A stretch of DNA of 64,000 nucleotides from Alteromonas oceanisediminis (GTDB taxonomy: Bacteria; Pseudomonadota; Gammaproteobacteria; Enterobacterales; Alteromonadaceae): NCBI RefSeq assembly GCF_018474025.1, contig NZ_JAHCTA010000002.1, positions 62,562-126,561 of the forward strand, written 5' to 3'. The notes beneath the pieces were generated by a model. That model saw only the letters and a list, made by a program, of their open reading frames with translations. It had not been told where the DNA came from and did not search any database. Position 1 is the first letter of the stretch. Every line of letters begins with the position of its first letter. Made by a program: the position numbers and the translations under genes. This document shows positions 45,199 through 55,153 of this stretch, in pieces.

Positions 45199-46323
45199 AT
45201 GACCGATCCAGTAGTCATTAGTGGCGTAGGCGTTTGGAATCCACCGCATCAAATCAGTAACGAAGAACTCGTTCACAGCTACAACGCTTATGCGGACAAA
45301 TTCAACCGAGAAAATCAGCACGCCATCGAACAGGGTGAAATGGCTGCCATGCCACACAGTAGTGCAGAATTTATCGAAAAAGCATCGGGCATCAAAAGCC
45401 GCTATATCTATTGCAAAGACGGTGTGTTAGATGTTGAACGCATGCGGCCAAAGCTGACCGAGCGCGCGGACGATGAACTGTCTCAACAAGCGGAAATTGC
45501 CGTGGCGGCAGCGAAAATTGCATTGCAAGCGGCCAACAAACACGCCAACGACGTTGACGCTGTTATTGTGAGCTGCGCGTACACACAACGTTCTTATCCG
45601 GCGATCGCGATTGAAGTTCAACAAGAGCTGGGTATTCAGGGCTTTGGGTTTGACATGTTGGTGGCTTGTTCAGCTGCAACTTTCGGTTTGCACCGCGCCT
45701 ATGAAATGCTCAATGCCAACACGGCCAAGTGTGTATTGGTCATCAACCCCGAGCTGGTATCGCCACAGGTAAACTATACCGACAGAGACAGTCACTTTAT
45801 TTTTGGTGATGTTGCGACTGCCAGCGTGGTTGAAAAAGCCTCAACCGCACAGGGGGAGCATCAGTATGAGATTTTAGGTACTAAAGCCTTAACGTCATTT
45901 TCGAACAACATTCGTTCCAACTTTGGCTACATAACTCACGCTACCGATGCTGAACCCTATGCTGCTGACAAATTGTTTCATCAGGAAGGAAGAAAGGTGT
46001 TCAAGGAAGTGTGTCCGCTCGCTGCCCAGCACATTCAGTCTCACCTGGAAAGTTGTGGATTGGGTGTCGCTGACGTGAGCCGATGGTGGCTGCACCAGGC
46101 GAATATCAACATGAATACGTTGATCAGTAAAAAGTTACTCGGGCGCGAAGCAACGCGCGAAGAAGCCCCGATAGTATTAGACACTTATGCCAATACCGCG
46201 TCAGCGGGCTCGGTGATCGCGTTTGCTCTGAATCACACCGACCTAACAGCGGGAAGCACAGGTGTCCTGTGCTCCTTTGGCGCGGGTTATTCAATCGGCA
46301 GTTTGGTGCTTAAAAAGCGTTGA
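45199..46323 (+). CDS. Beta-ketoacyl-ACP synthase III-like enzyme (long FabH type)
   Basis: 374 residues from ATG 45199 (the frame runs upstream to 45148 but without a site). Active residues: Cys in LVACSAATFG (about 155), His in WWLHQANINM and Asn in YANTASAGSV. It is some 55 residues longer than FabH, with an inserted region after the first strand (about 25-60), a feature of the octanoyl-CoA-priming type known from Pseudomonas. Its stop overlaps the TTG start of prsK, so the two are co-translated; why is unknown. Confidence 0.88.
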   Translation: MTDPVVISGVGVWNPPHQISNEELVHSYNAYADKFNRENQHAIEQGEMAAMPHSSAEFIEKASGIKSRYIYCKDGVLDVERMRPKLTERADDELSQQAEIAVAAAKIALQAANKHANDVDAVIVSCAYTQRSYPAIAIEVQQELGIQGFGFDMLVACSAATFGLHRAYEMLNANTAKCVLVINPELVSPQVNYTDRDSHFIFGDVATASVVEKASTAQGEHQYEILGTKALTSFSNNIRSNFGYITHATDAEPYAADKLFHQEGRKVFKEVCPLAAQHIQSHLESCGLGVADVSRWWLHQANINMNTLISKKLLGREATREEAPIVLDTYANTASAGSVIAFALNHTDLTAGSTGVLCSFGAGYSIGSLVLKKR

Positions 46324-48347
46324 TTTCCGACCTGGGGTACGGGTTTTCCGGAGCAGCCTATTTACTCTTACTGCTCCTGCTGTTTACGGTACGTAAAGGC
46401 GGACTCGCAAAATACTTATTGATCCTGTCGGCCATTGTGACTGTGGTGTGGAGTGTCGCGCACATCTCATTGGTGACGGGCACGATGACGCTGGAGCGCC
46501 TGCTATTCATTGACATCGCCAAACAGAGCGTTTGGTTACTGTTTTTGGCAGCGTTTCTTCGGGATGATTTCGCCACGCTGTGGGATGTACTCAAGCGCCC
46601 CGTCAGCATAGCCATTCTGGCACTACCTGCCGGGGCATTAGTACTGCCGTATTTCATCCCCATGTCTTTTACGTGGCGTTTCCTGCTACAAACCGTGATT
46701 GCACTTGAGGTGCTCATCTTACTCGAACAGGTTTATCGTCAGTCTGGCACTCAGCGCTGGGCATTTAAACCCTTAGTGCTCTACCTTGGCGTACTCAATT
46801 TGTTTGAGTTCGTTACTTACGCTAATGCCACCATGGTGGCTCAGGTTGAGCCAATTTACATCGCTGCTCGTGGCTACATTTACGTGTTGATGGTGCCATT
46901 TTTAGTGATTGCCACTCGTCGCATAAAACATTGGGGCGTAGATATCTTTATCTCTCGTGAGGTCGTGTTGCATAGTTCGCTGTTGTTAGTCGCCGGCGGC
47001 TATTTATTTGTGATGGCAGCAATCGGCTACGCGATAAAATTTGTGGGTGGAAGTTGGGGCCCAACCATACAAATCGTATTGATTGCATTGTCGATAGCTT
47101 TACTGGTGACGGTGTTCTTGTCGAACAACTTCCGTACGCAAGTGAAAGTGTTTATTACCAAAAACTTTTTCGCCAATCAGTTCGACTATCGTATTGAGTG
47201 GGTCAAACTCACTCAAACCCTGAGTGCAGAAGGCTCCGCCTTGCCAAAGGTCTATGGCTCTGCATTGCAGGGGTATCTTGGGGCGTTAAATTACGATAGC
47301 GGTGCAATTATCAAAATAAAAAACGCCATGATTGACTGTGTTGCATCATCACAGTGTGATGTTAGCGCCGTGACAGCGCCGAGCTTAATGGCCAAGTTAC
47401 GCGCATTTTTCACGACAACAGAATGGATAATGGATGTTGATGAATACCGCGTGAAGCCCTACCTCTATTCGGACCTAAAACTTAGTGAAGACGAGGTTGC
47501 CAGCCTGAAAGGGCATATCCTGATCCCTATTTTTCAGCATGAAAAACTCTGGGGTATTGTCGTGTTAGGTTGTGTGGAAGCAGAACGCTTGCGGCTTAAT
47601 TGGGAGTTGCGGGACTATCTGAATGCAGCGACTGCGCAAATCAGCAATTTTATTTTTCATCATGAGGCATCAAATGATCTGGCAGAGAACGCCCAGTTTG
47701 CTGCCTTCAGCCGGATGTCAGCATTCGTTGTGCACGATCTTAAAAATGTATTGGCGCAAATTGATCTTATCTTATGCAATGCGCAGCAGCACAAGCACAA
47801 CCCGGAATTTATCGACGATACCTTTGAAACGCTAGAGCACACCAAGTCTCGTATGGATAAGATGTTGCGTCAGTTAACTGATAAATTACAGCCGAACGAA
47901 GCACGGGCTGGTAGCCATTTATTGTCTTCCATTATTGAGCATGTGCTGAAAAAGCGCTGTGCGGGTCTAAAACCGACTCCCACCCTTGATGTGGAGGATG
48001 AAGTTCCTGTTGTGATTGATGCAGAAAAATTTGCCAATGTTGTGTACCATTTGGTCAACAACGCGCAGCAGGCAACCGCTGATAGCGGCACCATCAATAT
48101 AGAATTAGCGGTTGATCAAGACCGGCAAGAGCAAGTCGTCACCATCACTGACTCAGGTGAAGGAATGAGCCAGGAGTTCATTGAACAACGCTTGTTTAAA
48201 CCGTTCGAGACCACCAAGGGTAACGCCGGAATGGGTATTGGCGTGTATGATGCGCGCAGTTACATTGTATCGATCAATGGCCGGTTGTCCGTTGAAAGTG
48301 AGCAAGGCACAGGCACACAGTTTACATTGCGTATTCCGTCGATTTAA
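46320..48347 (+). CDS. prsK: PrsK, PEP-CTERM/exosortase-system histidine kinase
   Basis: 675 residues from TTG 46320 overlapping the KAS III stop (TTGA). About eight N-terminal transmembrane helices (residues 5-270), then a GAF-like region, then HisKA with MSAFVVHDLKNVLAQIDL (His near 471) and HATPase_c with NNAQQAT, DSGEGM and GNAGMGIG boxes. The membrane layout, VVHDLKN motif and length match PrsK of the XrtA/PEP-CTERM system. It should phosphorylate PrsR just downstream. No exosortase gene lies in the window. Confidence 0.9.
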   Translation: MISDLGYGFSGAAYLLLLLLLFTVRKGGLAKYLLILSAIVTVVWSVAHISLVTGTMTLERLLFIDIAKQSVWLLFLAAFLRDDFATLWDVLKRPVSIAILALPAGALVLPYFIPMSFTWRFLLQTVIALEVLILLEQVYRQSGTQRWAFKPLVLYLGVLNLFEFVTYANATMVAQVEPIYIAARGYIYVLMVPFLVIATRRIKHWGVDIFISREVVLHSSLLLVAGGYLFVMAAIGYAIKFVGGSWGPTIQIVLIALSIALLVTVFLSNNFRTQVKVFITKNFFANQFDYRIEWVKLTQTLSAEGSALPKVYGSALQGYLGALNYDSGAIIKIKNAMIDCVASSQCDVSAVTAPSLMAKLRAFFTTTEWIMDVDEYRVKPYLYSDLKLSEDEVASLKGHILIPIFQHEKLWGIVVLGCVEAERLRLNWELRDYLNAATAQISNFIFHHEASNDLAENAQFAAFSRMSAFVVHDLKNVLAQIDLILCNAQQHKHNPEFIDDTFETLEHTKSRMDKMLRQLTDKLQPNEARAGSHLLSSIIEHVLKKRCAGLKPTPTLDVEDEVPVVIDAEKFANVVYHLVNNAQQATADSGTINIELAVDQDRQEQVVTITDSGEGMSQEFIEQRLFKPFETTKGNAGMGIGVYDARSYIVSINGRLSVESEQGTGTQFTLRIPSI

Positions 48348-48367
48348 CACAATAGGAAGTTGGCTAA

Positions 48368-49726
48368 ATGAGTAAAGTCTTAGTAGTGGATGATGATCTA
48401 GGCATCCAAAAACAGTTAAAGTGGAGCCTGACTGATTTTGATGTCGTGTATGCAGATGACCGAACATCCGCCATCGCACAGCTTAGACGGCATGAACCCG
48501 CCGTAGTGACACTCGACCTTGGGTTACCTCCGGATCCTGCCAACGCCTCCGAAGGGCTTTTGGCGTTGTCAGAAATTTTAAGTCTGGCACCGCACACGAA
48601 AGTGATCGTGGTAACGGGCAATAATGACAAGTCAAACGCCTTAAGAGCCATTGAACTTGGCGCGTACGATTTTTACCAAAAGCCTATCGATTCTGACACG
48701 ATAAAAGTGATTATCAATCGTGCACTGAATCTGGCCAACCTGGAACATGAAAATCGAGTGCTTATCCGCTCAAACCCGTCAATGGGCAAAATTATTGGTA
48801 ACAGTGCGGCTATTCAGTCGGTCAGTCGACGAGCGGAGAAGATCGCGCAGACCGATATCAGCGCTTTGCTACTGGGCGAAAGTGGCACCGGTAAAGAAGT
48901 GTTTGCGCGCAGTATTCACGAACACAGTCATCGCAGTGATAAAGCTTTCGTAGCCATAAACTGTGCGTCAATTCCAGAAAACCTGCTGGAGAGTGAGCTA
49001 TTTGGCTACGAAAAAGGAGCATTCACCGGTGCCAACAAAACCACGCTCGGTAAAATTGAGATGGCGCAGGGAGGCACACTGTTCCTCGATGAGATTGGCG
49101 ACATGCCGATCGGTTTGCAAGCAAAAATGTTGCGCTTTCTGCAAGAGAGGGTGATTGAACGTGTTGGCGGTAGAACCGAAATTCCGGTGGACATTCGCGT
49201 AATCTGTGCGACACACAGAGATTTACAATCGATGGTGGCTGAGGAAACCTTCCGCGAAGATTTATTTTATCGTGTGGGCGAAATTACCATTGATATCCCG
49301 CCGCTTAAAGACCGCGACCAAGACGTGGTATTGCTGGCAAAAACCTTTTTGGGTCAATACTGTCAGGAGTTCAATGTCAAAATTAAGGGCTTCAGTGAAT
49401 CGGCACTCCAAGCGATGCTAAGTCACCCGTGGCCGGGTAATATTCGCGAGTTGCAAAACAAATTGAAGTCAGCTGTTATTTTAGCAGAAGGGCAACTGAT
49501 CACGGCGGAAGACATGAGCCTGCGTGGGCCGAAGGAAGAACAAGAGAAAGAAATTCTTAATTTGCGCGAGGTACGAGAGTACGCGGAAAGCAATGCGATA
49601 CGAAAAGCCTACGTGCGCGCCGACAAAAATATCTCTAAAACAGCAGAGTTGCTGGGAGTGACTCGCCCTACGCTGTATTCACTGATTGATAAATACCATC
49701 TGGAAGACCTAAAAACCGGAATGTAG
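48368..49726 (+). CDS. prsR: PrsR, PEP-CTERM-system sigma-54 response regulator
   Basis: 452 residues. Receiver with Asp50 in TLDLGLPPDP; AAA+ domain with Walker A GESGTGKE (170-177), GAFTGA (217-222, sigma-54 contact) and Walker B LDEIGD; Fis-type helix-turn-helix at the end (NISKTAELLGVTRPTLYSLI). The layout and LGLPPDPANASEGL loop are those of PrsR. It should activate sigma-54 promoters of PEP-CTERM genes. 20 bp after prsK, one operon. Confidence 0.92.
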   Translation: MSKVLVVDDDLGIQKQLKWSLTDFDVVYADDRTSAIAQLRRHEPAVVTLDLGLPPDPANASEGLLALSEILSLAPHTKVIVVTGNNDKSNALRAIELGAYDFYQKPIDSDTIKVIINRALNLANLEHENRVLIRSNPSMGKIIGNSAAIQSVSRRAEKIAQTDISALLLGESGTGKEVFARSIHEHSHRSDKAFVAINCASIPENLLESELFGYEKGAFTGANKTTLGKIEMAQGGTLFLDEIGDMPIGLQAKMLRFLQERVIERVGGRTEIPVDIRVICATHRDLQSMVAEETFREDLFYRVGEITIDIPPLKDRDQDVVLLAKTFLGQYCQEFNVKIKGFSESALQAMLSHPWPGNIRELQNKLKSAVILAEGQLITAEDMSLRGPKEEQEKEILNLREVREYAESNAIRKAYVRADKNISKTAELLGVTRPTLYSLIDKYHLEDLKTGM

Positions 49727-49730
49727 CGCG

Positions 49731-51974
49731 TCAGGTCGCCGTGACGCGATGCTGCCATTGTATGGAGGCGGTGTTGTTCAGTGAGGTTACCAACTCCAGC
49801 CGCCCAATGTTCAGCTGTTGCTCCAATGGATTTTGCTCATCTTGCGCGTGTTTATCAATCACCCGCAAGACGCCCACCCAGCTATCTTTTCCAGAGTACT
49901 TAGCGGCATACAGGCAATTATCAGCGGCATTGAAAATGTCATCCCAACTGGCTTTTTCGGGATCCTTTTGGTCCAACGGGAATGCACTAAATCCGATCGA
50001 GCAAGTGGCGGTGTAAATTGTTCCGTCTTGCGCTTCAAATACACTTTCACTCACGGCCATCCGCAAGCGTTCAGCGAGCAACGATGCTTCACTGCGCGGC
50101 GTATTTCGGCAGATCACCAAAAACTCTTCTCCCCCCCAACGAACCTGTAGATCAGAATGCCTGAAGACCTGACTGATAATCTGCGCGAATTTAACCAGAA
50201 ACTTATCCCCACTGACATGCCCGTGAGTGTCATTAATCTCTTTAAAGTCATCGATATCGATTAAAAAGCAGATCAGGTCAGCGTCGTCTGGGAAAGATTG
50301 TCCCAAGGCAATGGCTGACGAGTAGCTGTGCACGCAGCGCTGGATTTCTGCGGGTAGGTTCGCATCTAGATAGTGTCGGTTATAACAGCCCGTCAACGGG
50401 TCGCGCAAACTCATCTGTTCAAGCGTTCGATACGCTTGCTGCAACTCGCTATTCTTGCGCTCTAACTCAAGTGTTCGGCGGTTGACAATATCAGACAATT
50501 CTTTGCTGCGTAATCGATGTGATTGCCTGCTGACAAGTAAAAAACCCAGCAATAACACAACGATAAGACTGGCGAGCAATGAAACATTGCGTATGTTTCG
50601 CTGCTCAGCAAGATGAAGCTCCATGGCTTTATCTTTACGCAGCGTTTCGATCGATTGCTCCTGGCGTGCATATTCAACTTCTGATTGCAGGCTTTGTAAC
50701 GCGGCTTCACGGCCTTGCATTAGAATACTTTGCTCGATAGCAAGTTGTTGCTCGCGGGCTAACAAGGCTTCTTCAAACTGACCTTTAAGCCTTAATGCCG
50801 CAACGCGAACGGAATAGAACTCAGCCTGGCGCTTTAGCTCACCGCGTACGTTCGATTCCTCGAGGCCGAGGTCTGCATGATACAAAGCTAGATCGGCGTC
50901 CTCGCTGATAATTGCCGCGCGGGCAATCGCTAGCCGCAAGTCTGTCGTCAATGCGAGGTTATTGCGTTGTTTCGATCGTTCTAGTGTGTCGAGTAATGTC
51001 GACATACCCTCTGCGAGTTTGCCCTCTGAAATCATCACTTCACCTAGGCTGGCAATGGCCCAATCTTTATCGCGCGGCGCTTGCAGCTCGGTGAACAGTT
51101 GGATAGCGGTGTTTAGATGTTGCTTAGCGTCAGCATAACGCTGCTGTTGGCGCAAAACGATGCCAATTTTAACGTGACTGTAGGCAATGTTGCGTACCAA
51201 CCCAAGCTGCTTATCAATGGCGAGTGCGTCATTAAAGAACGTTAACGCGCGATCTAAATTGCCCAGTTCACGATAAATTTCGGCGATGTTGAACAAACTG
51301 TTAGAAATACCGCGCACATCATTTTGTTCGCGCTGAACATCCAGTGCCTCTAAATACGCGTTCAGTGCCAGCTCGAATTGACCCATCAGTTCCAGTACCA
51401 CACCAATACTGGCTTTTTGGTTAGCGATACCCTCACGATCATTCAGAGATTCGTAGTAAGACAGCGAGCGATAGTAGTAATCCAGTGCGGCGTGATAGTC
51501 TGATTGATAGCGGTAATTGCGACCAATATCAGAGTTTATCTGCGCGAGTAGTAAAAACTCCTCAGCTTGCGCCACAGTTTCGGCGGCTTGTGAAAACGCT
51601 TGATGGGCAAAGTCGTGTTGATTGCGCTCCATCGCCGCAAGACCAATTAAGCGTTGAGCGGCTGCTTCATCAATACTGTGTTCTCGCAACCGAGCATCAT
51701 TAAGCAGTGTAAGCGCTTCAGCCTGAACCTGACTGTATAAGCCCTCGTCTTGTAATGACATTATGCGCGTATACTGCTCGTATCCTTTCGGACTCATCAC
51801 GTCAATCAGCGAGGACGCGTTTTGCGCAAACACGTGCTGCGCAAATGAGGTTGCCATGAGGGCAAACGTCAGGCAAATAACAGGCATACAAAGCAGGCTG
51901 CGGGCACATACTCGAAGCCGTAAAATCGCGCTTTTTGCAGAGTGGATTGAACTGAGTTTCAAACGAAAATCCAT
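49731..51974 (-). CDS. TPR-repeat diguanylate cyclase
   Basis: 747 residues from ATG 51974; the TTG at 51992 has no ribosome site. Signal peptide or first membrane helix (about 30-51), five to six TPR repeats (about 90-400, e.g. ANQKASIGVVLELMGQ), a coiled coil, a transmembrane helix (about 475-495), then a GGDEF domain with active GGEEF and an intact I-site RHSD five residues upstream (product inhibition). It makes c-di-GMP in response to a periplasmic ligand or protein bound by the TPRs. Convergent with prsR, 4 bp apart. Confidence 0.9.
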   Translation of the reverse strand: MDFRLKLSSIHSAKSAILRLRVCARSLLCMPVICLTFALMATSFAQHVFAQNASSLIDVMSPKGYEQYTRIMSLQDEGLYSQVQAEALTLLNDARLREHSIDEAAAQRLIGLAAMERNQHDFAHQAFSQAAETVAQAEEFLLLAQINSDIGRNYRYQSDYHAALDYYYRSLSYYESLNDREGIANQKASIGVVLELMGQFELALNAYLEALDVQREQNDVRGISNSLFNIAEIYRELGNLDRALTFFNDALAIDKQLGLVRNIAYSHVKIGIVLRQQQRYADAKQHLNTAIQLFTELQAPRDKDWAIASLGEVMISEGKLAEGMSTLLDTLERSKQRNNLALTTDLRLAIARAAIISEDADLALYHADLGLEESNVRGELKRQAEFYSVRVAALRLKGQFEEALLAREQQLAIEQSILMQGREAALQSLQSEVEYARQEQSIETLRKDKAMELHLAEQRNIRNVSLLASLIVVLLLGFLLVSRQSHRLRSKELSDIVNRRTLELERKNSELQQAYRTLEQMSLRDPLTGCYNRHYLDANLPAEIQRCVHSYSSAIALGQSFPDDADLICFLIDIDDFKEINDTHGHVSGDKFLVKFAQIISQVFRHSDLQVRWGGEEFLVICRNTPRSEASLLAERLRMAVSESVFEAQDGTIYTATCSIGFSAFPLDQKDPEKASWDDIFNAADNCLYAAKYSGKDSWVGVLRVIDKHAQDEQNPLEQQLNIGRLELVTSLNNTASIQWQHRVTAT

Positions 51975-52112
51975 GTTAAAGCTACTGTCCAAAGTATGAC
52001 CAACATAACCAGAAATTGATGCGAATTAAAGGTATTTCAATTGATGCGAACGTATAAATACGTCACGTCACTGTTTTTATTGATCAAGTTGTGTAGCGAT
52101 TTACCGACTTTG

Positions 52113-52427
52113 CTAGCGACTCCCTTTTTCCGAATGGGCGGCGATGAGTAAACGCAGCATCTTGGATTTGGCAACACCGTTGCGTTTTGCAATTTTTCCA
52201 AGCTGCGCGATGGCTTCATCACCCAAGGTAAAGGTCGCGCGTTTTAGCGGCGACTGAATGGGCTGTTCAACACCGTGAGCGTGAAACGCAATAACATTGT
52301 CGGCTTCGCCAACGCCGCCATTGGCATAAACTACGGCTCCTTGAATGAAGCTATCCACGTCAACTGCGGCGTTTGAATCCGTATTTTTAACCGAACGCGC
52401 GGTTTTCTTCAAAGTGGCTAAACTCAT
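52113..52427 (-). CDS. Ribbon-helix-helix-type partner of ParA-like ATPase
   Basis: 104 residues. The C-terminal part (RATFTLGDEAIAQLGKIAKR then NGVAKSKMLRLLIAAH) looks like a beta-strand-helix-helix (RHH) DNA-binding domain; the N-terminus is likely flexible. The ATG overlaps the ParA reading frame by 41 bp, with GGCGAG as a Shine-Dalgarno. In position and shape it resembles the small centromere-binding partner of ParA systems, but the family is not identified. Confidence 0.6.
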   Translation of the reverse strand: MSLATLKKTARSVKNTDSNAAVDVDSFIQGAVVYANGGVGEADNVIAFHAHGVEQPIQSPLKRATFTLGDEAIAQLGKIAKRNGVAKSKMLRLLIAAHSEKGSR

Positions 52428-53082
52428 TGTTCTCGCCTTTGCCTCGTGCTAATAGTTCTTCTATGATGCTGCGAATTTCAACCGCCGCTTTGCCATCGGG
52501 CTCACTTTCCATCACAGACTGACCAGACTCTTCCGAGTCGTCGTACATGTTTCGGCTGAAGGTGACTGAATTCAGCACGGCCACTTCAAAAGAACGACAA
52601 ACCTCTTTGGCTTCGAGAATGCGTGACGCCAAGCTCGGCAGAGAGGGGCACTGCGTTATTACAAAGGCAGCGTTCATTCTGGGGTTCACCATTTTACAGG
52701 TTGAAATAATATCTTCCATGTGCGGAACGGTTTTTAGATCACGTCGTTTAGGGCGTAGCGGAATGAGAATATGGTCTGCAACGGCCATTGATGAACGTAG
52801 CGCCAAATTGTCTTGCCCACCACAATCAACAATCACATAATCATAATGATTTCTTAGGCTGAGCAATTCATTACGTATTTTTCCGTACAGTTGCACACAA
52901 TTGATATCAGGTAGCGCATCATTGGCATTTCGTTCCTGGATCCAATCTGACGTGGTGCGCTGCGGATCGCAATCCACCATCAGCACCGACGCTTCTTTTT
53001 CAGTGCGCAAATACACGGCAATATTTTGCGCCAAACAACTTTTACCGCTGCCGCCCTTTTCACCACCCACTAAAATAATCAT
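52387..53082 (-). CDS. Orphan ParA/MinD-family ATPase
   Basis: 231 residues. Deviant Walker A GGEKGGSGKSCLAQNIA (Lys9 and the KGGSGKS loop 9-15), switch I DCDPQRTTSDW, Walker B VIVDCGGQDN. Ser replaces the usual Thr after GK. It should form ATP-dependent dimers on DNA and position a cargo. The RHH gene overlaps its 3' end. It is far from any origin or chemotaxis genes in this window, so the cargo (plasmid remnant, chromosomal site or protein cluster) is unknown. Confidence 0.8.
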   Translation of the reverse strand: MIILVGGEKGGSGKSCLAQNIAVYLRTEKEASVLMVDCDPQRTTSDWIQERNANDALPDINCVQLYGKIRNELLSLRNHYDYVIVDCGGQDNLALRSSMAVADHILIPLRPKRRDLKTVPHMEDIISTCKMVNPRMNAAFVITQCPSLPSLASRILEAKEVCRSFEVAVLNSVTFSRNMYDDSEESGQSVMESEPDGKAAVEIRSIIEELLARGKGENNEFSHFEENRAFG

Positions 53083-53345
53083 ACTACTTGCCTCAATTAC
53101 TGCGTTGGCCGACCCGCACTGTCGCTAGCGGGCAACGTGCCGATTGAATAAACCACTGAGTTTTGCGTCGACATCGCAAAGATAGAGCGATTGGACAGGT
53201 GTCGCAAGCCTGCTACGGCATGGTGATTCATAACTAGGCATGTGAATTGATACGGTTTGATGCCCGTATGTTGTGCATTTGTTCGTGGCAAAGTACCATC
53301 ATCTTTGCTTTACACACTAAGCGAAAATCCAACAAGGGGATAATG

Positions 53346-54086
53346 ATGACAAATGCAACACTGGAGAACAAAGAAGGCGCTAGAATACCGTCGGTAGAAT
53401 TTCCATTAAGACAGGGTGATGAGTGGGTTAAACGCACAACGGATGAGTTGTTTGCGAACAAAACAGTGGTTGTATTCTCATTACCGGGTGCGTTCACGCC
53501 CACGTGCTCCTCGACCCACTTACCGCGCTATAACGAGCTAGCGCCAGTGTTTAAAGCCAATGGTGTGGACGACATTATTTGTATTTCTGTGAATGACACC
53601 TTTGTTATGAATGCATGGGCTGCCGACCAAGAGTCGTCAAATGTCACGCTCATCGCTGATGGAAATGGCCAGTTTACCGACGGCATGGGCATGTTGGTAG
53701 ATAAGTCAGATTTGGGCTTTGGGAAACGCAGCTGGCGCTATTCGATGCTGGTTAAGGACGGTGTCGTCGAGAAGATGTTTATTGAGCCAAATGTGCCGGG
53801 CGACCCGTTTGAGGTGTCTGATGCGGACACAATGCTGGCCTATTTCGCTCCCGATGCCGCCACCAATGAACCGGTGTCTATTATCACTAAGCCTGGGTGT
53901 CCTTTCTGTGCAAAAGCAAAAGCACTCCTGACCGAGAAAGGTTACGACTATGAAGAGATAGTGATGGGCAAAGACGCAAGCTTAACGTCCCTAAAAGCAA
54001 TCAGTGGCCGTGAAACTGTGCCACAAGTGTTTATTGGTGGTCGTCACATTGGCGGAAGCGATGATTTAGAGGCTCATTTTAATTGA
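53346..54086 (+). CDS. Peroxiredoxin-5 / glutaredoxin fusion (glutathione-dependent peroxidase)
   Basis: 246 residues from ATG 53346, six bases after AAGGGGA; ATG 53343 is too close. Peroxiredoxin domain with [14 protein letters not shown] (peroxidatic Cys54), then a C-terminal glutaredoxin domain with KPGCPFCAK (Cys185-Cys188) and [17 protein letters not shown]. It reduces peroxides with glutathione, as in the Haemophilus and Vibrio hybrid enzymes. Coupled to the next gene (TTGA overlap). Confidence 0.95.
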   Translation: MTNATLENKEGARIPSVEFPLRQGDEWVKRTTDELFANKTVVVFSLPGAFTPTCSSTHLPRYNELAPVFKANGVDDIICISVNDTFVMNAWAADQESSNVTLIADGNGQFTDGMGMLVDKSDLGFGKRSWRYSMLVKDGVVEKMFIEPNVPGDPFEVSDADTMLAYFAPDAATNEPVSIITKPGCPFCAKAKALLTEKGYDYEEIVMGKDASLTSLKAISGRETVPQVFIGGRHIGGSDDLEAHFN

Positions 54087-55153
54087 TCAAGCAAGTCGTT
54101 ATCATTGCGCTGCTAAGCAGCGCTTTTTTTAGCCCCCAATTACAGGCTGAAATGACCAGCGGTAATGGGGCGTCTACTTTTTCTGAGGCACTACACGCTT
54201 TTACTCAGCACTACCGTAAACAGTTGGGGTTAACGCAGCGTTGTTTACAGCAGCAGAGGAATGAAGTTAGCGTGTGTTCGGCTAACTTGCGTAATGACGG
54301 CAACGCGCCATTCATTTTGCACCATGCTACGCCCTCAGAAGCGGTGGTCGTGTTGTTTCACGGACTAAGTGATTCACCCTTTTATTTGCGTTCAGTTGCG
54401 ACCGCGCTGCACCAATCGGGGCATACGGTAGTGGTTGGGTTACTGCCAGGCCATGGGCTCATTCAAGCTGATGCTGATATGCAGGACACGCGATTATCAG
54501 AGCGCTGGAAATCTGAGTTTAAGGCGGTCACGCAGCTTGCACGCCCCCTTGGAAGAACGTTGGTGGTTGGCGGGTTTTCCTCCGGCGCCACATTAGCCAC
54601 TCATTACGCATTGAGTCAGCCTGATGAGGTTGATGCGTTACTGTTATTTTCAGGCGCACTCGCGCTTTCCGACAATGCCGAGAAAATGAGCCGCATATGG
54701 GGGATGCAAACAGTTGCCAAATGGATAGACGGTGATTATCAGAGTAACGGACCGAACCCGTTTAAATATCCCGATATATCACTGTTTGCCGCATTGGAAC
54801 TGATGGAAGTGATCCGGGAAACGCGCGCACTGATGCGAACCAAAGGCGTGAATGTTAAATTGTTTGCCGCACACTCAATGAGCGATGAGACTACCCCTTT
54901 TCATGGCGTAGAATCTCTGCTTGAGGAAAATCAATCTACCAATACAACGTTTTTAATCGACGACAGTTTTGAGGTATGCCATGGTAACTTGGCGTTAGAC
55001 CGGCAACAGGTGGCAGAAATCCAATTTGATGTCGCTTTGTTGGAAGTCATTGAGTTGTGCGTTGTGCCAGAGGCAAATCCACTGCACCGGCAAATGATGT
55101 TTATGCTGAATGAATTTATGCGCTCTGACGTGTTGGGAGAAAATACGCGGTGA
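54083..55153 (+). CDS. Exported alpha/beta hydrolase
   Basis: 356 residues from TTG 54083 overlapping the peroxiredoxin stop. Signal peptide (ending QLQA), then the fold: HGLSDSPFY (oxyanion loop), nucleophile elbow GGFSSGAT (Ser near residue 170), catalytic Asp/His probably late (SFEVCHGN). Resembles monoglyceride-lipase/lysophospholipase or serine aminopeptidase types. Substrate unknown. Operon with the peroxidase and the next membrane protein. Confidence 0.8.
   Translation: MIKQVVIIALLSSAFFSPQLQAEMTSGNGASTFSEALHAFTQHYRKQLGLTQRCLQQQRNEVSVCSANLRNDGNAPFILHHATPSEAVVVLFHGLSDSPFYLRSVATALHQSGHTVVVGLLPGHGLIQADADMQDTRLSERWKSEFKAVTQLARPLGRTLVVGGFSSGATLATHYALSQPDEVDALLLFSGALALSDNAEKMSRIWGMQTVAKWIDGDYQSNGPNPFKYPDISLFAALELMEVIRETRALMRTKGVNVKLFAAHSMSDETTPFHGVESLLEENQSTNTTFLIDDSFEVCHGNLALDRQQVAEIQFDVALLEVIELCVVPEANPLHRQMMFMLNEFMRSDVLGENTR

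Noticed and set aside
49000-49216. Overlapping antisense frames inside prsR
   Set aside because: They mirror the conserved AAA+ domain coding sequence; none has a start site or family.
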